Source of the DNA: Nitzschia sp. pyKryTriq1 | Lineage: Eukaryota; Bacillariophyta; Bacillariophyceae; Bacillariales; Bacillariaceae | Assembly: GCA_956465555.1 (NCBI GenBank) | Contig: OY101127.1 | Location: 744,001 to 808,000 of the forward strand | Length of the DNA: 64,000 nucleotides | Direction: 5' to 3' | Shown here: positions 1 through 10,252 of the stretch, in pieces | How the letters are laid out: each line of letters opens with the position of its first letter | Position numbering within the stretch: the stretch's first letter is position 1 | The notes under the pieces: generated by a model | Seen by the model: only the letters and a program-made list of their open reading frames with translations | Told to the model about the DNA's origin: nothing | Databases searched by the model: none | Made by a program: the position numbers and the translations under genes

Positions 1-572
1 CGAAGTCAACACCAATGGTGGAAATGTAAGATTCAGTGTAGGTATCATCAGCAAATCGAAGCAAAAGACAAGATTTTCCGACACCGGAGTCACCGATAAG
101 CAAGAGCTTGAACAGATAATCGCTGCAAGAGAACAGAAGGAAAAAACCTGTCAGAATCCATCGTCGAGCTAAGGAATTTCAATTTGAAACAAAGCACACA
201 GTCATCGTCAGGGGCAGGGTACTCCAGCCTCCCCGCATCCTTGCGAAGACAGCGAGGCAGGGCGAGTATATTGCGTCTTATGCTGGGGCATCAACCAGAG
301 AAACACCTTCGCAAAGAACAACTAACGACCAGGTTGCATGAAGAACATCAATCAAGAAGAGAGGAAAGTTTCCGCTACTTCTACGGAAGGTAGGCTAAAA
401 ATTTCGACAAGCCAGAACTCCGCGCTGTTCGTGCCTCGTTCTCGAGATTGCGACCATGGTTCATTTTGGATTCCGACGATACAGTGACCGCCCTTGATTT
501 GCTATTTCACCGTTGATATCAAATTTATTGATAACACCTTGATGAAAGACTAACTTACTATTCTGGGTTCAT
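1..572 (-). CDS. RAB1: Rab1-type small GTPase, N-terminal part (cut by left edge)
   Basis: Rab1/Ypt1 GTPases control ER-to-Golgi vesicle traffic on the cytosolic face of membranes. Two exons are visible. Exon 1 is only 14 nt (572 down to 559) and reads MNPE plus TA. Exon 2 (122 down to 1) completes the Tyr and continues [20 protein letters not shown], then the switch I region ending in STIGVDF. The join gives MNPEYDYLFK, the classical Rab1 N terminus. The intron (123-558, 436 nt) starts GTAAGT and ends CTTGCAG after a pyrimidine tract. GDSGVGKS is the P-loop and the Thr of STIG is the Mg-binding switch I residue. The rest of the GTPase lies outside the window. Rab8/Rab13 have similar P-loops, but the MNPEYDYLFK start favours Rab1. 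Confidence 0.9.
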
Positions 573-2302
573 CTTGGCTGTCGTTGTTTAGTTATAGAAA
601 TGCAATGAACAAAGTTGTTGCGAAAGGAGCCGTTGGATGTCGTCTTGTCGTGGGAACCGCAGGGAAGCCCGCAGGTATACCAGTACGAGTAGAAAAGCTT
701 ACCGGTGCGGTACCAGTGCTGTAAGTTCATTCGTACCGGTACCGGCGTATGGGTACCGGGTACCGGTACGCTGCACAGTACGAGTCGTCCAGGACAGTAC
801 CGGGTACAGTACAAGTACATAAAAGCCTGGTACGCGCAGTTTGCCTGCTTTTTTTCTGCCTTGGTTGCTTCTGCCGTTGACTAAACCGTGGACGCCGAAG
901 CGCGGCGAGCGACGACGTCGTCTTCTACCAGTGCTAAGTACATACACGTACCTGTGCTACCAGGTCTACTCGTACCTGGTACTGTACCTGGTACAAGTAT
1001 GTACTGTACACGATCCGCCATGGGGAGGCGCACGTCGCACGCAGCGCTTTCTCGCGACATCATGTCAGCGAGCGCGCGGGCGGGTTTCGAGTTTTTTGAG
1101 TCCTGCTACGCGTCTGTCAACGACTGCGTCAGCTCGCCGTGCTTCCCGCGGATCCCTGCGTGATACCGGTACGTATTGGGTAAGGGGGTGTACTACTTTG
1201 GCTGGTTCGACCGAATCTGTCGGGCGAAACCAGTGGGCGGGTGGGCGGGCTTACAAAAAAACTATTGCTCCCAACGACGCTGTCGTTGCTCGTAATGATC
1301 TACCTCGTTGGGTAGAGAGTCAATAATGATTGTGAGCGGTTGGTGTGGTTGCTGTTGTTGTTGCTGCTGCTTCCCGACTCAACCGCTCTGATGAGCTCGT
1401 CCCAAGTACACCGGTACTACTCTACCGTGTAGTACCGCCGGTACCGGTACCGGTACCCGGTACTACAGTAGTAGTAGCTCCTACTACTCTCTCTCTACTC
1501 TATTAGTCTGGCGTGGCTAGTATCGTTCCAGCGGAAGAGAGATTCATTGCTCTCGACCGTCAAGGTAGTAACTAAATTAGACAGTGCACTTGTTCGCTGC
1601 TTTACGATATAGTACTACTACTAGTAGTAGCTATCGTAAACTTGTTCTCTGCTACTCGTAGTGAGAGATACTGTGAGAAATATACTACAATTGACTAGTC
1701 CAGAGAGCCTAGCTACTCCTGTAGAAGAATAGATCAATGCATACTGCAACTTCCTGAAGAACGAATAACAAGACGTGGTGGAAAATCATCAGAAGCTACA
1801 TAACATGCATTCTCCCCGGTGGCTACAGTCTATGGTGCTACTATTCCAAAATCAGCGAAAAAGTGCACTGTCTAATTTTACAGCTACCTTCTTCTTGACG
1901 GTCGAGAAGGAATCTCACTTGCACCGGACACGAAGTGGCAACTACAAGGACAGTTGCAGCTACAGTATTGACTGGTGGCTACCATGTGTAGTGATACCGG
2001 TACAAGTAGTAGCATGCCTCAACTAATCTAATACTGCTACCAGCCGTAGTATCCGTGCTATAAAAGAAAAACAATAAAGGATCGTCTTCATACGGTAGTT
2101 GCTTTCTACTTGAAGCAGTCTCCCTATTTCCGCCCTTTCTGCCAGCAGGTTAAAGGAAACCTGTACGAACACGAAATGGTGTCCCGCCTAGATCTGATTT
2201 TGAAAGACTTCCAACAGGATCCACCGAAGAAAGTTAGCACTTGAGCGATCCTAGAGGAGACGATTTTCGCTTTCCAGAAGTCACTGTCATGCCAGCCGTC
2301 AC
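573..2302. other. Intergenic, GTAC-rich and CTACTA-rich, no gene seen
   Basis: About 1.7 kb between Rab1 and NAE1. It holds clusters of TACCGGTAC/GGTACC-type palindromic sequence (about 724-790, 955-1010 and 1408-1470) and short CTACTACTAGTAGTAG runs (about 1470-1690). Open frames here (for example 841-1326) are made of this simple sequence and show no domain. A TGCTGTTGTTGTTGCTGCTGC run lies near 1350. Confidence 0.6.
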
Positions 2303-3850
2303 CTAGAACTTGTACACGCCGGCAACCGACACGATTCCATTGAAGACATAGGAGTTGTCAAACGGTATGTATTGACCTGTAATAATCTTCACCGCCTCTT
2401 GCGAGGCTACTCCACCGACAACTGACGCGATGTTATGGATTTCAGCATTCGCATATCGAGTCAATTCTTGGCAAATGCTGAGTCCATGCTCTTGAACTAG
2501 TTCTTGGTCGTGCAATTGGTAGTGGTGGACAACTTGCTTCCAGATGTTTTCGAAAAGCAATGCCACATCAGGTTCCCAATCATCTGACGTCCCAGGATAT
2601 CGTCCGTATTTCTGGAAAAATACCTGGCAGGCTCGAATTCCGAGATACCAGAGCAAAGGCGTGTGTTCGGGAACTTCATATGGGTCCATGAGTGCCATTT
2701 TCCAGTTGTCTAGCATTTCTTCGTCTGGAGGGTTTTCGAATTCTGCAACCAAGCTTCTTGTTTCAATTTGTTCGATCGTAAACACATTTGCGCAAAAACT
2801 AATTATATCATCGTCAGCGACACCAACGCACAAATCCGACATAGCCTTGAGATCTTTTTCCGCCTGGTCTTTGTAAATCCGTTGCAATTGCACATACCAA
2901 TCCGTACTGGCAGTCATATCAGGAATAGAGCCATTCAATGGAGGCCGTCCATGGTGTTCAGCCATGAACTTTTGAAGGCCCTTATAAAGCTTCCCTAGTG
3001 TTGACGAATTGTCGAGACCCTCAGGAATGAGGACAGATTGCTCAGAATATGCGAGGTAGGCATTCTGAACGGCCTCTTCAAAATTCATTTCGTTTTCATC
3101 TCGTCTCTTGGACTTGACAAAGGTCTGGAATTCTTGCTTCTCAACAAAAGATGCCGGAGACTTTCCATCATGATTACTTTTCCACTCCTGTAGGGCCTTG
3201 AGAAGAATAATGGGAAAGGGAACATGGCCATGTTGGTGGCTTTCAAGTGATGCAAGGTCGATTGAATCGGCCATTGCATCCAATGCGGCGAAAGATGTTT
3301 TGAGTCGCAAATCAGGATGGGCATTGGTAGGTTTTGGATCCAGCAATGGAAGTTTTCCCGGCAGCTGTAACCTCACAACCCCCACCAGACCATAGGATTG
3401 TACCACAATCAGAGCTATCTTTTCAGAAGTGCAAAGAACGCTCAATGTCTCCAGCACTTTGGGCTCTAGATCACTTGCAATGACTAGAAGCTTCTTTCCC
3501 AATGCATTTTTGTACAGGAGCCTTTTCCAATCCGACACCAGACATAGCTTGGGAACGACAATACACGCTCCTGCCACGTCTGGATTCAACTCCACGAGGA
3601 ACTCTGCGGCAGCTTCTGCTCGGGCTCTTCCCACAGTTGGCAGGAAAAAGTTTGACGCAACATCGTGCTTGGAAACGAAGGCATCATCGATCACTGTGAA
3701 GGATCCAATCCCTGGAAGCGCAAGGTTCTTCAGGGTCTCAGTCCCAGCTGCCGATGCCCCCACGAGGACCACTTCTGTGTCTCCCAGGGCGCGTTGCCCC
3801 TTCGCACCCCACAATCGGAGCTGTCGGTCATATTTATTGGTGGTCGCCAT
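2303..3850 (-). CDS. NAE1: NEDD8-activating enzyme E1 regulatory subunit (NAE1/APP-BP1/ULA1)
   Basis: Single-exon gene of 515 aa. NAE1 pairs with UBA3 to adenylate NEDD8 and start neddylation of cullins. It opens MATTNKYDRQLRLWGAKGQ, the standard start of this family. The ThiF/E1-like Rossmann segment follows (GASAAGTETLKNLALPGIG, then VIDD, residues about 25-60). The C terminus ends in QYIPFDNSYVFNGI..., matching the end of the family. Length is close to human NAE1 (534 aa). As expected for the regulatory subunit there is no catalytic Cys domain of UBA3 type. I chose the ATG at 3850 because the family start lies there; the frame continues upstream only without ATG. Confidence 0.95.
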   Translation of the reverse strand: MATTNKYDRQLRLWGAKGQRALGDTEVVLVGASAAGTETLKNLALPGIGSFTVIDDAFVSKHDVASNFFLPTVGRARAEAAAEFLVELNPDVAGACIVVPKLCLVSDWKRLLYKNALGKKLLVIASDLEPKVLETLSVLCTSEKIALIVVQSYGLVGVVRLQLPGKLPLLDPKPTNAHPDLRLKTSFAALDAMADSIDLASLESHQHGHVPFPIILLKALQEWKSNHDGKSPASFVEKQEFQTFVKSKRRDENEMNFEEAVQNAYLAYSEQSVLIPEGLDNSSTLGKLYKGLQKFMAEHHGRPPLNGSIPDMTASTDWYVQLQRIYKDQAEKDLKAMSDLCVGVADDDIISFCANVFTIEQIETRSLVAEFENPPDEEMLDNWKMALMDPYEVPEHTPLLWYLGIRACQVFFQKYGRYPGTSDDWEPDVALLFENIWKQVVHHYQLHDQELVQEHGLSICQELTRYANAEIHNIASVVGGVASQEAVKIITGQYIPFDNSYVFNGIVSVAGVYKF

Positions 3851-4118
3851 GGTAGCCTTCGTTGGATGATCCCGAGCTTCTTGCAACTATGAGTAAAGTG
3901 CGAGTAACGGGGTGTCGGGAATTGAATATAAGTTCACTGTTTAATCTCTTCACAATAGAGCAAGAAAAGATTAATTGGAACAATCACTATCACCATCAGT
4001 CCCATCATACAATACTCATACCGGTACAGGTTTTGAAGGTAGACAGTACGAGGTACTATTGTACAGTAGACTACGTAGTCGTCATCATCCCAGTTCATAT
4101 TATGGTCGTATGAATCAT

Positions 4119-4468
4119 CCACGCGAACTATCCGCGAACCCAACGACACTACTACCGGTACTAGTGAAAAAGCAAATAATAGTTTCCCGCCCAAGGTGTG
4201 TCCCCACCTAGACGACTCCTCGACCCTCCCATCCCAACATCCAGGTTCCCAGTGAGATGCGTTCCATGGTGTATGAGGAGTACCGGTACAGTACCAGTTA
4301 CAGGTACTGCACGAGGAGCAGGGCTCCTCCATGCCAGCAACCAACCACCTCCACGCGAACTATCCGCGAACACCCAACGACACTACACTAGTGAAACAGC
4401 AAAAAATAGTTTCCCACCCATGGGTCCCCACCTACCGGTACCGGTAGACTTGACCCTCCCATCCCAAC
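4119..4468. repeat. Diverged direct duplication of about 120 bp
   Basis: Copy 1 (about 4119-4238) and copy 2 (about 4351-4468) both run from CCACGCGAACTATCCGCGAA to GACCCTCCCATCCCAAC with the same order of blocks between: CCAACGACACTAC, ACTAGTGAAA, AATAGTTTCCC and CCCCACCTA. They are offset by 232 bp. Small insertions of ACCGGTA-type sequence sit at different places in the two copies, so the palindromic motif seems to have been gained after the duplication. Confidence 0.85.
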
Positions 4469-4502
4469 CCTCCCAAGGCCTGATAAGCAATAGGACTGCA
4501 CA

Positions 4503-4757
4503 TCAGAGGCGCAGAATCGGCAGGATTGGCAGGATGTCCCCAAGTTTTGGTTGGCGTTTCGTTATTTCTTGGTACTTGTTGATGATGCCGTCTATTGTGT
4601 CATGCATGTCGGCTTCGATATACGGTTCTCCATCGTCGTCCCTGAATTGCTTGTACCAAACGCCGAGGTGCTTTACAAAGCCGTCTTGTTCAGTGAAGCC
4701 AAATCGCTTTTTGATTCCGGTCTTGAATTCCTCGATAGCCGATTTGGTTCCGCACAA
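4503..4757 (-). mobile_element. Ty1/Copia retrotransposon relic (reverse transcriptase part)
   Basis: A short piece resembling the region just after the catalytic box of Copia reverse transcriptases. It contains FKTGIKKRFGFTEQDG, then VKHLGVWYK and IEADMHDTI. No long terminal repeats, capsid, protease or integrase are seen next to it. It is a small broken relic, not a functional element. Age cannot be judged from one fragment. Confidence 0.7.
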
Positions 4758-5118
4758 TAACCGTCCGATTGAATCGCAGACTCATCCGATTGGATCTCCA
4801 TTTGGGACTGTTTCTGTACATCGCGAATCCAATTCACGACACAAGCGTACCTGGTACAGGTACGGTACGAAGTGCAAGGTACCAGTACCGGTACAGTACT
4901 GGTACTGTACCGCCCAGCGCGGTAGCTTGCGGCGGCCTGCGTTCGTTGTCTCGCCTGTTGCTGTTGCCCATCGGCTCTCGGCTTGCAGCCGCTGTATTAC
5001 AACAGAGGCACAAAGTATTCGAGTACGGCACTACTTCGTATTCCTATGACTTACTCCTAAAAAGTTCGAAGATCGATCCTCGTACAAAGTAAAATAGCAC
5101 AGAGATAGGTGAGACAAC

Positions 5119-5898
5119 ATGTTCAGCCTACGACCCGCCGCTCGTGTGTTGGCTCGCAGCAGCTTCCCCGCCACAGGGAGGCGCGCCATGGTACTTCCAA
5201 TCAAGAAGGCTTTGATCAAGGCCGGAGAAACCGAAGAGCCAGAGGATGTACCTGCCTTGGAGAAGCGCATGGAAAGGATGTCGGAGAAGGATACTGCAAT
5301 GGTCTTTGATTCCGGCAAATTTCTTCCGGACCCTGTCTTGCCCGATAATCCAGCGGAGATCACTGCTTTGGACCCAGCCCATTTGAGATCGAGCCGGATG
5401 CCCGATGGTCGAGAACGCATGGTCGTCATCAAGCAGATGCGAGCTCGTCCGAACCAATCGCCGCTCAATCCCGAGAAGATTTGGAAGATTAGCTTCAACG
5501 ACGACGGCGCAGTGGGTGAGCGATGGAAGAATTCCCTCATGGGGTGGAACTCCACGGCGGATACTATGGGGTGTGACACTCCCCTATACTTCCGAAATGC
5601 CCAAGATGCCGTGTACTTTGCTCAGAAGCGGGGCTGGAAATTTTTGGTGAAAGAGCCTATCATTCGAAAGCTACGTGACGATGACGCTCAATACCAAGAC
5701 AACTTTTTGCCTCAAGCGGTTGCAAGTCAGGTCAAAAAGGAAGGGGTTCAGTGCGATCACTGGAAGCGATCGGAGGCTGGCTGTTCTCATTATTTCCGCC
5801 CTCTTAAGTACCACGGCGACGGAGTTGTGAGGCAGCATGGACCCGGCATGATGGAGAAAAGCGCTCCCCATACCGAAACCTACTACAAAGTAAGGTAA
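5119..5898 (+). CDS. NDUFS4: Mitochondrial complex I subunit NDUFS4 (18 kDa Fe-S protein family)
   Basis: Single exon, 259 aa. NDUFS4 is an accessory subunit of NADH:ubiquinone oxidoreductase at the matrix arm. The N terminus MFSLRPAARVLARSSF is Arg-rich without acidic residues, a typical mitochondrial pre-sequence. The family domain spans about residues 90-190: MVVIKQMRARPNQSPLNPEK, KIWKISFN, ERWKNSLMGWNSTADTM, then FRNAQDAVYFAQKRGWKFLV. Human NDUFS4 is 175 aa; the extra about 70 residues here form a C-terminal extension with CDHWKRSEAGCSHYFRPLKY and a HG-rich end. I infer this tail is lineage-specific. The start ATG is in a fair context and gives the targeting peptide. Confidence 0.93.
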   Translation: MFSLRPAARVLARSSFPATGRRAMVLPIKKALIKAGETEEPEDVPALEKRMERMSEKDTAMVFDSGKFLPDPVLPDNPAEITALDPAHLRSSRMPDGRERMVVIKQMRARPNQSPLNPEKIWKISFNDDGAVGERWKNSLMGWNSTADTMGCDTPLYFRNAQDAVYFAQKRGWKFLVKEPIIRKLRDDDAQYQDNFLPQAVASQVKKEGVQCDHWKRSEAGCSHYFRPLKYHGDGVVRQHGPGMMEKSAPHTETYYKVR

Positions 5899-6838
5899 AG
5901 CATCTGCATGTTTGGATGCAAGTAGCATAGCTGTTTTCCGTTGATGCTTAATATGTTGTAAAGGCACACTACATAGTCTTTGTCTGATAAATTTATTTAC
6001 CGAATCCAGATGTTTTTGCTAAAAGCATGCAGGTGTAGACGTCGAGATATGTTGACAATGTTGTCCTCGCTCGCGCATGATGTAAGAAGGTTGCAATAGC
6101 GTCCATCACGACAAGTCCCAGTTGACCAGTTTTTTCGGAAATGCACGGCACTTTCGGCGGTCTTCTTGTATCTGCTGCTGACCAGAGATGATTTGCAAAG
6201 TGATTGTAGTAGTTTTCTAATATTGTTAGCCCCTTCTTCAAGGAAACGTTGATCAGGTCGTCTTCTAGTAGTAGTACGAGTAGTACTATATCGTAAACGA
6301 ACACTCCCTAGCTAGCAGGGGTTAGTAGTAGTACTAGTAGTACCACAACAAGTCTAGAATAGAGGCGCAAATATAGTAAGGTACGATTAATGTGTAGAAC
6401 TATGAAACAGGAAGATCAGCAAAAGCAGAGAGGTGAGGAGCGTAGAGCGCAGGAGCCGCGACAGCAACACACCAGCAGGAAGAATGATCCGACATTGGTG
6501 TATCTCTTTATGGGATATGGATCAGACCGTGATCCATATTTTACTATCTTCAGCATCTAGCTAGCCACCAACCAAAACATAGTAATCGATAAATGACAAC
6601 GGATTCGTAATCTACGTAATCGGAAACATACAAAACCTACTTACTAAAAAAACCCAACTTTGAACAGGAAGACAACAACGAAGACGAAGTAGATGAAGAT
6701 GGCCCGTGTGGGCGTCTCCCAACCCATGGCAAAGCCCGGATGATAGACTTCCATCAACAGTCCTCATTCCACGGATGCCAACATCGCAAGCATCAAACGC
6801 TTCAGGCCGCCCTTTCGACAATCAACACTTGTTCTCTT

Positions 6839-6897
6839 AGTAATATCGCGAGAGATTTTTTCTATCATGTAAAATTGGCCTCTCTCACGATATTACT
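6839..6897. repeat. Inverted repeat, 17-bp arms with one mismatch
   Basis: Left arm 6839-6855 (AGTAATATCGCGAGAGA) pairs with right arm 6881-6897 (TCTCTCACGATATTACT) at 16 of 17 positions, with a 25-nt loop. ATGTAAAATTGGCC in the loop recurs as ATGTAAAATGGGCC just after the right arm. It could be a small fold-back element or an RNA hairpin. Confidence 0.75.
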
Positions 6898-7461
6898 ATG
6901 TAAAATGGGCCAAAGCTCTGAAATGATCATAAACAGCTCTGGAGCGGCCAGCCAGGTGGTGACACGACTAACCTACCATTGACAGACTGCGCCAACCCCT
7001 TTGATCAATTGTGCCTCCTTTTCGGTGTCCCCTTTTGTTGAAGTCGATCATGTCGTTCTGCCTTGGACACTGCCAGCCACCTCTGTAACCAAACACCACC
7101 TGGGTGTGTCTTTCCCAAAATATAAACTTGCATTCATGTCCTGCTCCGGAGTTCTATCGATAGACCACAATATCTTCCCTTCCCTAAGCATTTCTTCTGG
7201 TTGGGGACAACATCTACCATATTGAACGTTTGACTACTTGGACTGGATTTACCACACCGGCCGGCTCTACCGCGGCACGACGCGCGTAATCCGTCGGCCG
7301 GCGTACTGTACCAACGACATGCCACGGCGCACGGACATACCCATTGGTGCTTTCTCGGTACGTACTGTACCCGGTACGGTGCACTACGTAGTCCACCGGC
7401 TGGGCTGGGCTGGGCTATGGGAACTCTTGTACATACAGTACCGTACTTGTACTGGGCCGAA

Positions 7462-7469
7462 TGACGTCA
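7462..7469. promoter_or_regulatory. Palindromic TGACGTCA box
   Basis: TGACGTCA is a full palindromic bZIP site containing the TGACGT core bound by aureochromes. It sits about 930 bp upstream of the aureochrome start, with a CATATATAA stretch about 11 bp further on. Whether it is used is inference. Confidence 0.35.
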
Positions 7470-8245
7470 TATCACGTTTCATATATAACGAAATTCATAA
7501 ACGACACTCACACACAGATGGCGTGTGTCATCGTCATTGGCTCATCGCTGTGACCATCCTGGTTACTTATGGAACATTGACACCAACGCACTTTTCTGTC
7601 TGTGATGAATTCTCTATGTACTTGTACTCGTAGATGCGACGCCTTCAATATCTGCGCTTCCTTGCGTTTCGTACGGAAGCCCCTGTTTCCTGGACATCCA
7701 TCAGAAGTACGCACTACGCACATACCGGTACCGTACAGGAAGAAGTTCGGGTGCTTCCTCTTTGTCGTCTTGCCCCTCTCGGCCGCGGGTGTGCATGCAA
7801 TCGACTGCTTGAGACTTGAAGGATGAGCCAAACATCATCTGTGATTACCACAAAGATAGAAACGTGTGACAGTCACCTCGCGTCTGTCAACTAACATCGC
7901 TTCTTAGTGATATCTGAAGTAAGTAATACCTTTGGAGGAACTTTTGTCGGCATGATAATGTCTTTTGGGGGAGACAGAAAAAGGAGAGCTCTTGCTCTCG
8001 AAGATCTTGAATCTAGTTGCCTCGGATAGAATAATACTTTTTCGGCCGTTGTCAATCCGCTGCCTTTTACAGAAGATCCACGCCACATGGCTTGGTTTCG
8101 CGAGCGTTTTATTCGTCTTTCATTTTGCTTTTTCAAGACAATGATCAGTTCCGCGATATTGCTCGGTTTCTCGTTTGCGTCGTTCTTCTTCATGAAAAGA
8201 TTCAGATTTCGACGAAAGATCTACCATGTCCAATTCAAGGACATC

Positions 8246-8252
8246 GACGTCA
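8246..8252 (-). promoter_or_regulatory. TGACGT core near aureochrome start
   Basis: GACGTCA on the plus strand gives TGACGTC on the minus strand, about 145 bp upstream of the aureochrome ATG. It matches the known aureochrome binding core and may allow self-regulation. Confidence 0.3.
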
Positions 8253-8396
8253 AATCGACTTCGAGGAGAATATATCTTCGTGTAGCTTTTGTGTGTTCAT
8301 GCTGGTAATACCCTGCATTCTGCCATGCGTCTGACACTTTATTTTGTTTCGACAGCATCCACCCTGTACCCCCAGTTAATGTTTGCCTCGCTGACC

Positions 8397-9919
8397 ATGC
8401 CCGAAGCAGTGACACTTCCAGTTTTTGGTTCCGCCAGCAATCAAGCTGCAGCAGAAGGCAATACGAGTGGGACAAGCAGCGAATGGCAAATGGATTCGAG
8501 TAATGACCCGATGGACTTTGATTTGCTTGCTGAGTACCTTCTGGAAGACAACACAACTAGCTCCACAGGCCTGAACTTTGATTTCAAGTGAGTGAGAACA
8601 AGACAGTACAGAGTGTGTCCTTTCGATCTCGAGTCCTAACACCTTCAATCTTCAGTGGCGAATCTGCACACCCTTCCAGCGTAGTGTCCCCCGAGCAAAG
8701 TATAGATGGCGGTGTGGCCCATGGGAATGGTGCGGTGCAAGCTCAGCAGATTATTTCGCAGCATGCCGCAGGTATCCACCACCTTCAGCAGCAGCAGAAA
8801 CAGACTCACCGTAATCACCCCGGTCGTATCCAAGTAGCTCCAAGTGCGAGGCCAGCGCCGGCTCCACTTGCCCCGGCTCCCTCTCCTCTTGCGGTACAGC
8901 CTCCCATTGTTGCTGCTCAGGGAATTTCTGTACCTTCAGGAACATCCTACGTCCAACAGGCAACACACATTGCACCGGCACCATCAAATGCCATAAGTGG
9001 AGTGGGCTTGAACACGGGCGTCGCACAGCAGCCAAGCACTGCGGTGACAAAGCGTCGACGTCTTGATAATCCAGTCCCAGGAGGCGGCAATCGTGTACTT
9101 GCGGATCCAATGGCCGTGGCTGCCGCACTCCAAGGCAGGGGTCGTAAAAAGACCCAGGCTCAGATTGACAGAAGAAGAGAACGAAACCGTATCTTGGCAC
9201 GCCGAACGCGTCTTCGTAAAAAATTCTTTTTTGAATCTTTGCAAAAAGAGGTTGTCGATCTGCAACGGGAAAACGCAGCACTGAAGGACATTGTGCGGAC
9301 GCAACTGGCAGATGACGGGAAAACGCTTCTTGACGAATGCGACGCAATGGAGCGAATGCCACCAGCTGTCATCGAAGCCCTAGGTGAAAATGCTGGGGAA
9401 TACGACCAGGAGGACTTCAATCTTGTCCGAAGTATCCAACAATCGCAGCATTCGTTCATCATCACTGATCCTAGTCTCCAGGACAATCCTATTGTTTTTG
9501 CTTCGGACGATTTCCTAAATCTAACAGGGTATTCCCGAGAGGATGTTCTGGGTCGAAACTGTCGATTTCTTCAAGGCACGGAAACTAGCCAAGCCAAAGT
9601 CGATGAAATTCGCAAGGGCCTTGCTAACGGTGATGATATCTCTGTCACAATGGTGAACTACACGGCTGACGGGACCCCTTTCTGGAACAAGCTCTTCATC
9701 GCTGCTCTACGTGACGCCCAGAGCAATATTGTGAATTTCATTGGAGTAGTCGTGAAAGTTGCCAGTCCCGAGCCAGAGGATCCAGAGTACGGCAAGAAGC
9801 TACCTGGTGAGGAAGAAATTGAAGACGACGGCACGGCGTCTGAAGCAGAGGACGATGCGGCGGCTTCTGCCGTAGAAGGAACAACGGATGATGCAGCCGT
9901 GCCGTACGCCCAAGGATGA
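8397..9919 (+). CDS. AUREO1-like: Aureochrome (bZIP-LOV blue-light transcription factor)
   Basis: Two exons, 8397-8587 and 8656-9919. The 68-nt intron begins GTGAGT and ends TCTTCAG, and the join reads FDF-N-GESAHPSS. The protein is 484 aa; an in-frame ATG at 8379 would add six. Order: acidic N terminus (MDFDLLAEYLLEDN), Gln/Pro/Ala-rich linker, bZIP at about residues 227-282 (basic region RRRERNRILARRTRLRKK, then a Leu zipper starting LQKEVVDLQRENAAL), and a C-terminal LOV domain at about 327-434. The flavin-adduct cysteine is visible in GRNCRFLQ (about Cys366). Aureochromes are nuclear, bind TGACGT and act in blue-light control of division and photoprotection. The acidic tail after the LOV domain is Ala/Glu-rich. 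It resembles the type-1 aureochromes, but I cannot assign 1a, 1b or 1c. Confidence 0.96.
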
Positions 9920-10252
9920 TCTTGTAGCACAGAGAAAAAGTACCATCAAGTGCGAGCAGACTATACACTTTGACAACTTGAGAAGAAAGAAACAAAGGCC
10001 GATTTAGGCTTGCTTGTCTACCGGAAGCAACCAGACTAGCTAAATGACAGCGCACAACATAACGATGAATTAGCGATACTTTTCTGTAGTAATTGGTTTG
10101 AGTTCCACCTTCTACTGCACCGGTCGCCTGATCTCGAAAATCCGCCTCAGGCCTTTCTATGCTATAAAATACTATTCTACTACGGTACTACTAGCAAAGC
10201 AAAAGCAGTGTATATTGGCTAGCCCATTGGATTATAGGGGACTGTTCCGCGG
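9920..10252. other. Convergent 3' region
   Basis: Space between the ends of the aureochrome and EF-hand genes. A CTATTCTACTACGGTACTACTAG stretch lies near 10170-10192. I see no gene. Confidence 0.5.

Larger units (their letters stand above)
3851..5118. other. Intergenic with a diverged duplication and a Copia relic
   Basis: Region between NAE1 and NDUFS4, which are transcribed divergently. It holds a diverged duplication (4119-4468), a short Copia relic (4503-4757) and a GTACCGGTAC cluster (about 4848-4920) roughly 200-270 bp upstream of the NDUFS4 start. No host gene is seen. Confidence 0.6.
5899..8396. other. Long intergenic region upstream of aureochrome
   Basis: About 2.5 kb. It contains AGTAGTAGTACTAG-type runs (about 6260-6350), an imperfect hairpin at 6839-6897 and scattered GTACC-type motifs (7260-7450, 7710-7735). 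Two TGACGT sites (7462-7469 and 8246-8252) are described separately. The frames at 7508-7831 and 8087-8334 show no domain. The last few hundred bases are probably the aureochrome promoter and 5' leader; a leader intron ending at the CAG at about 8353-8355 is possible. Confidence 0.5.

Noticed and set aside
841-1326. 161-codon open frame
   Set aside because: It lies in simple GTAC-rich sequence; composition (Tyr/Val/Leu/Thr runs) reflects the repeat, not a protein.
4198-5049. 283-codon open frame
   Set aside because: It runs through the duplication, across the antisense of the Copia relic and through GTACC repeats, with no domain.
7508-7831. 107-codon frames on both strands upstream of aureochrome
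   Set aside because: No domain, no clear start context; probably non-coding.
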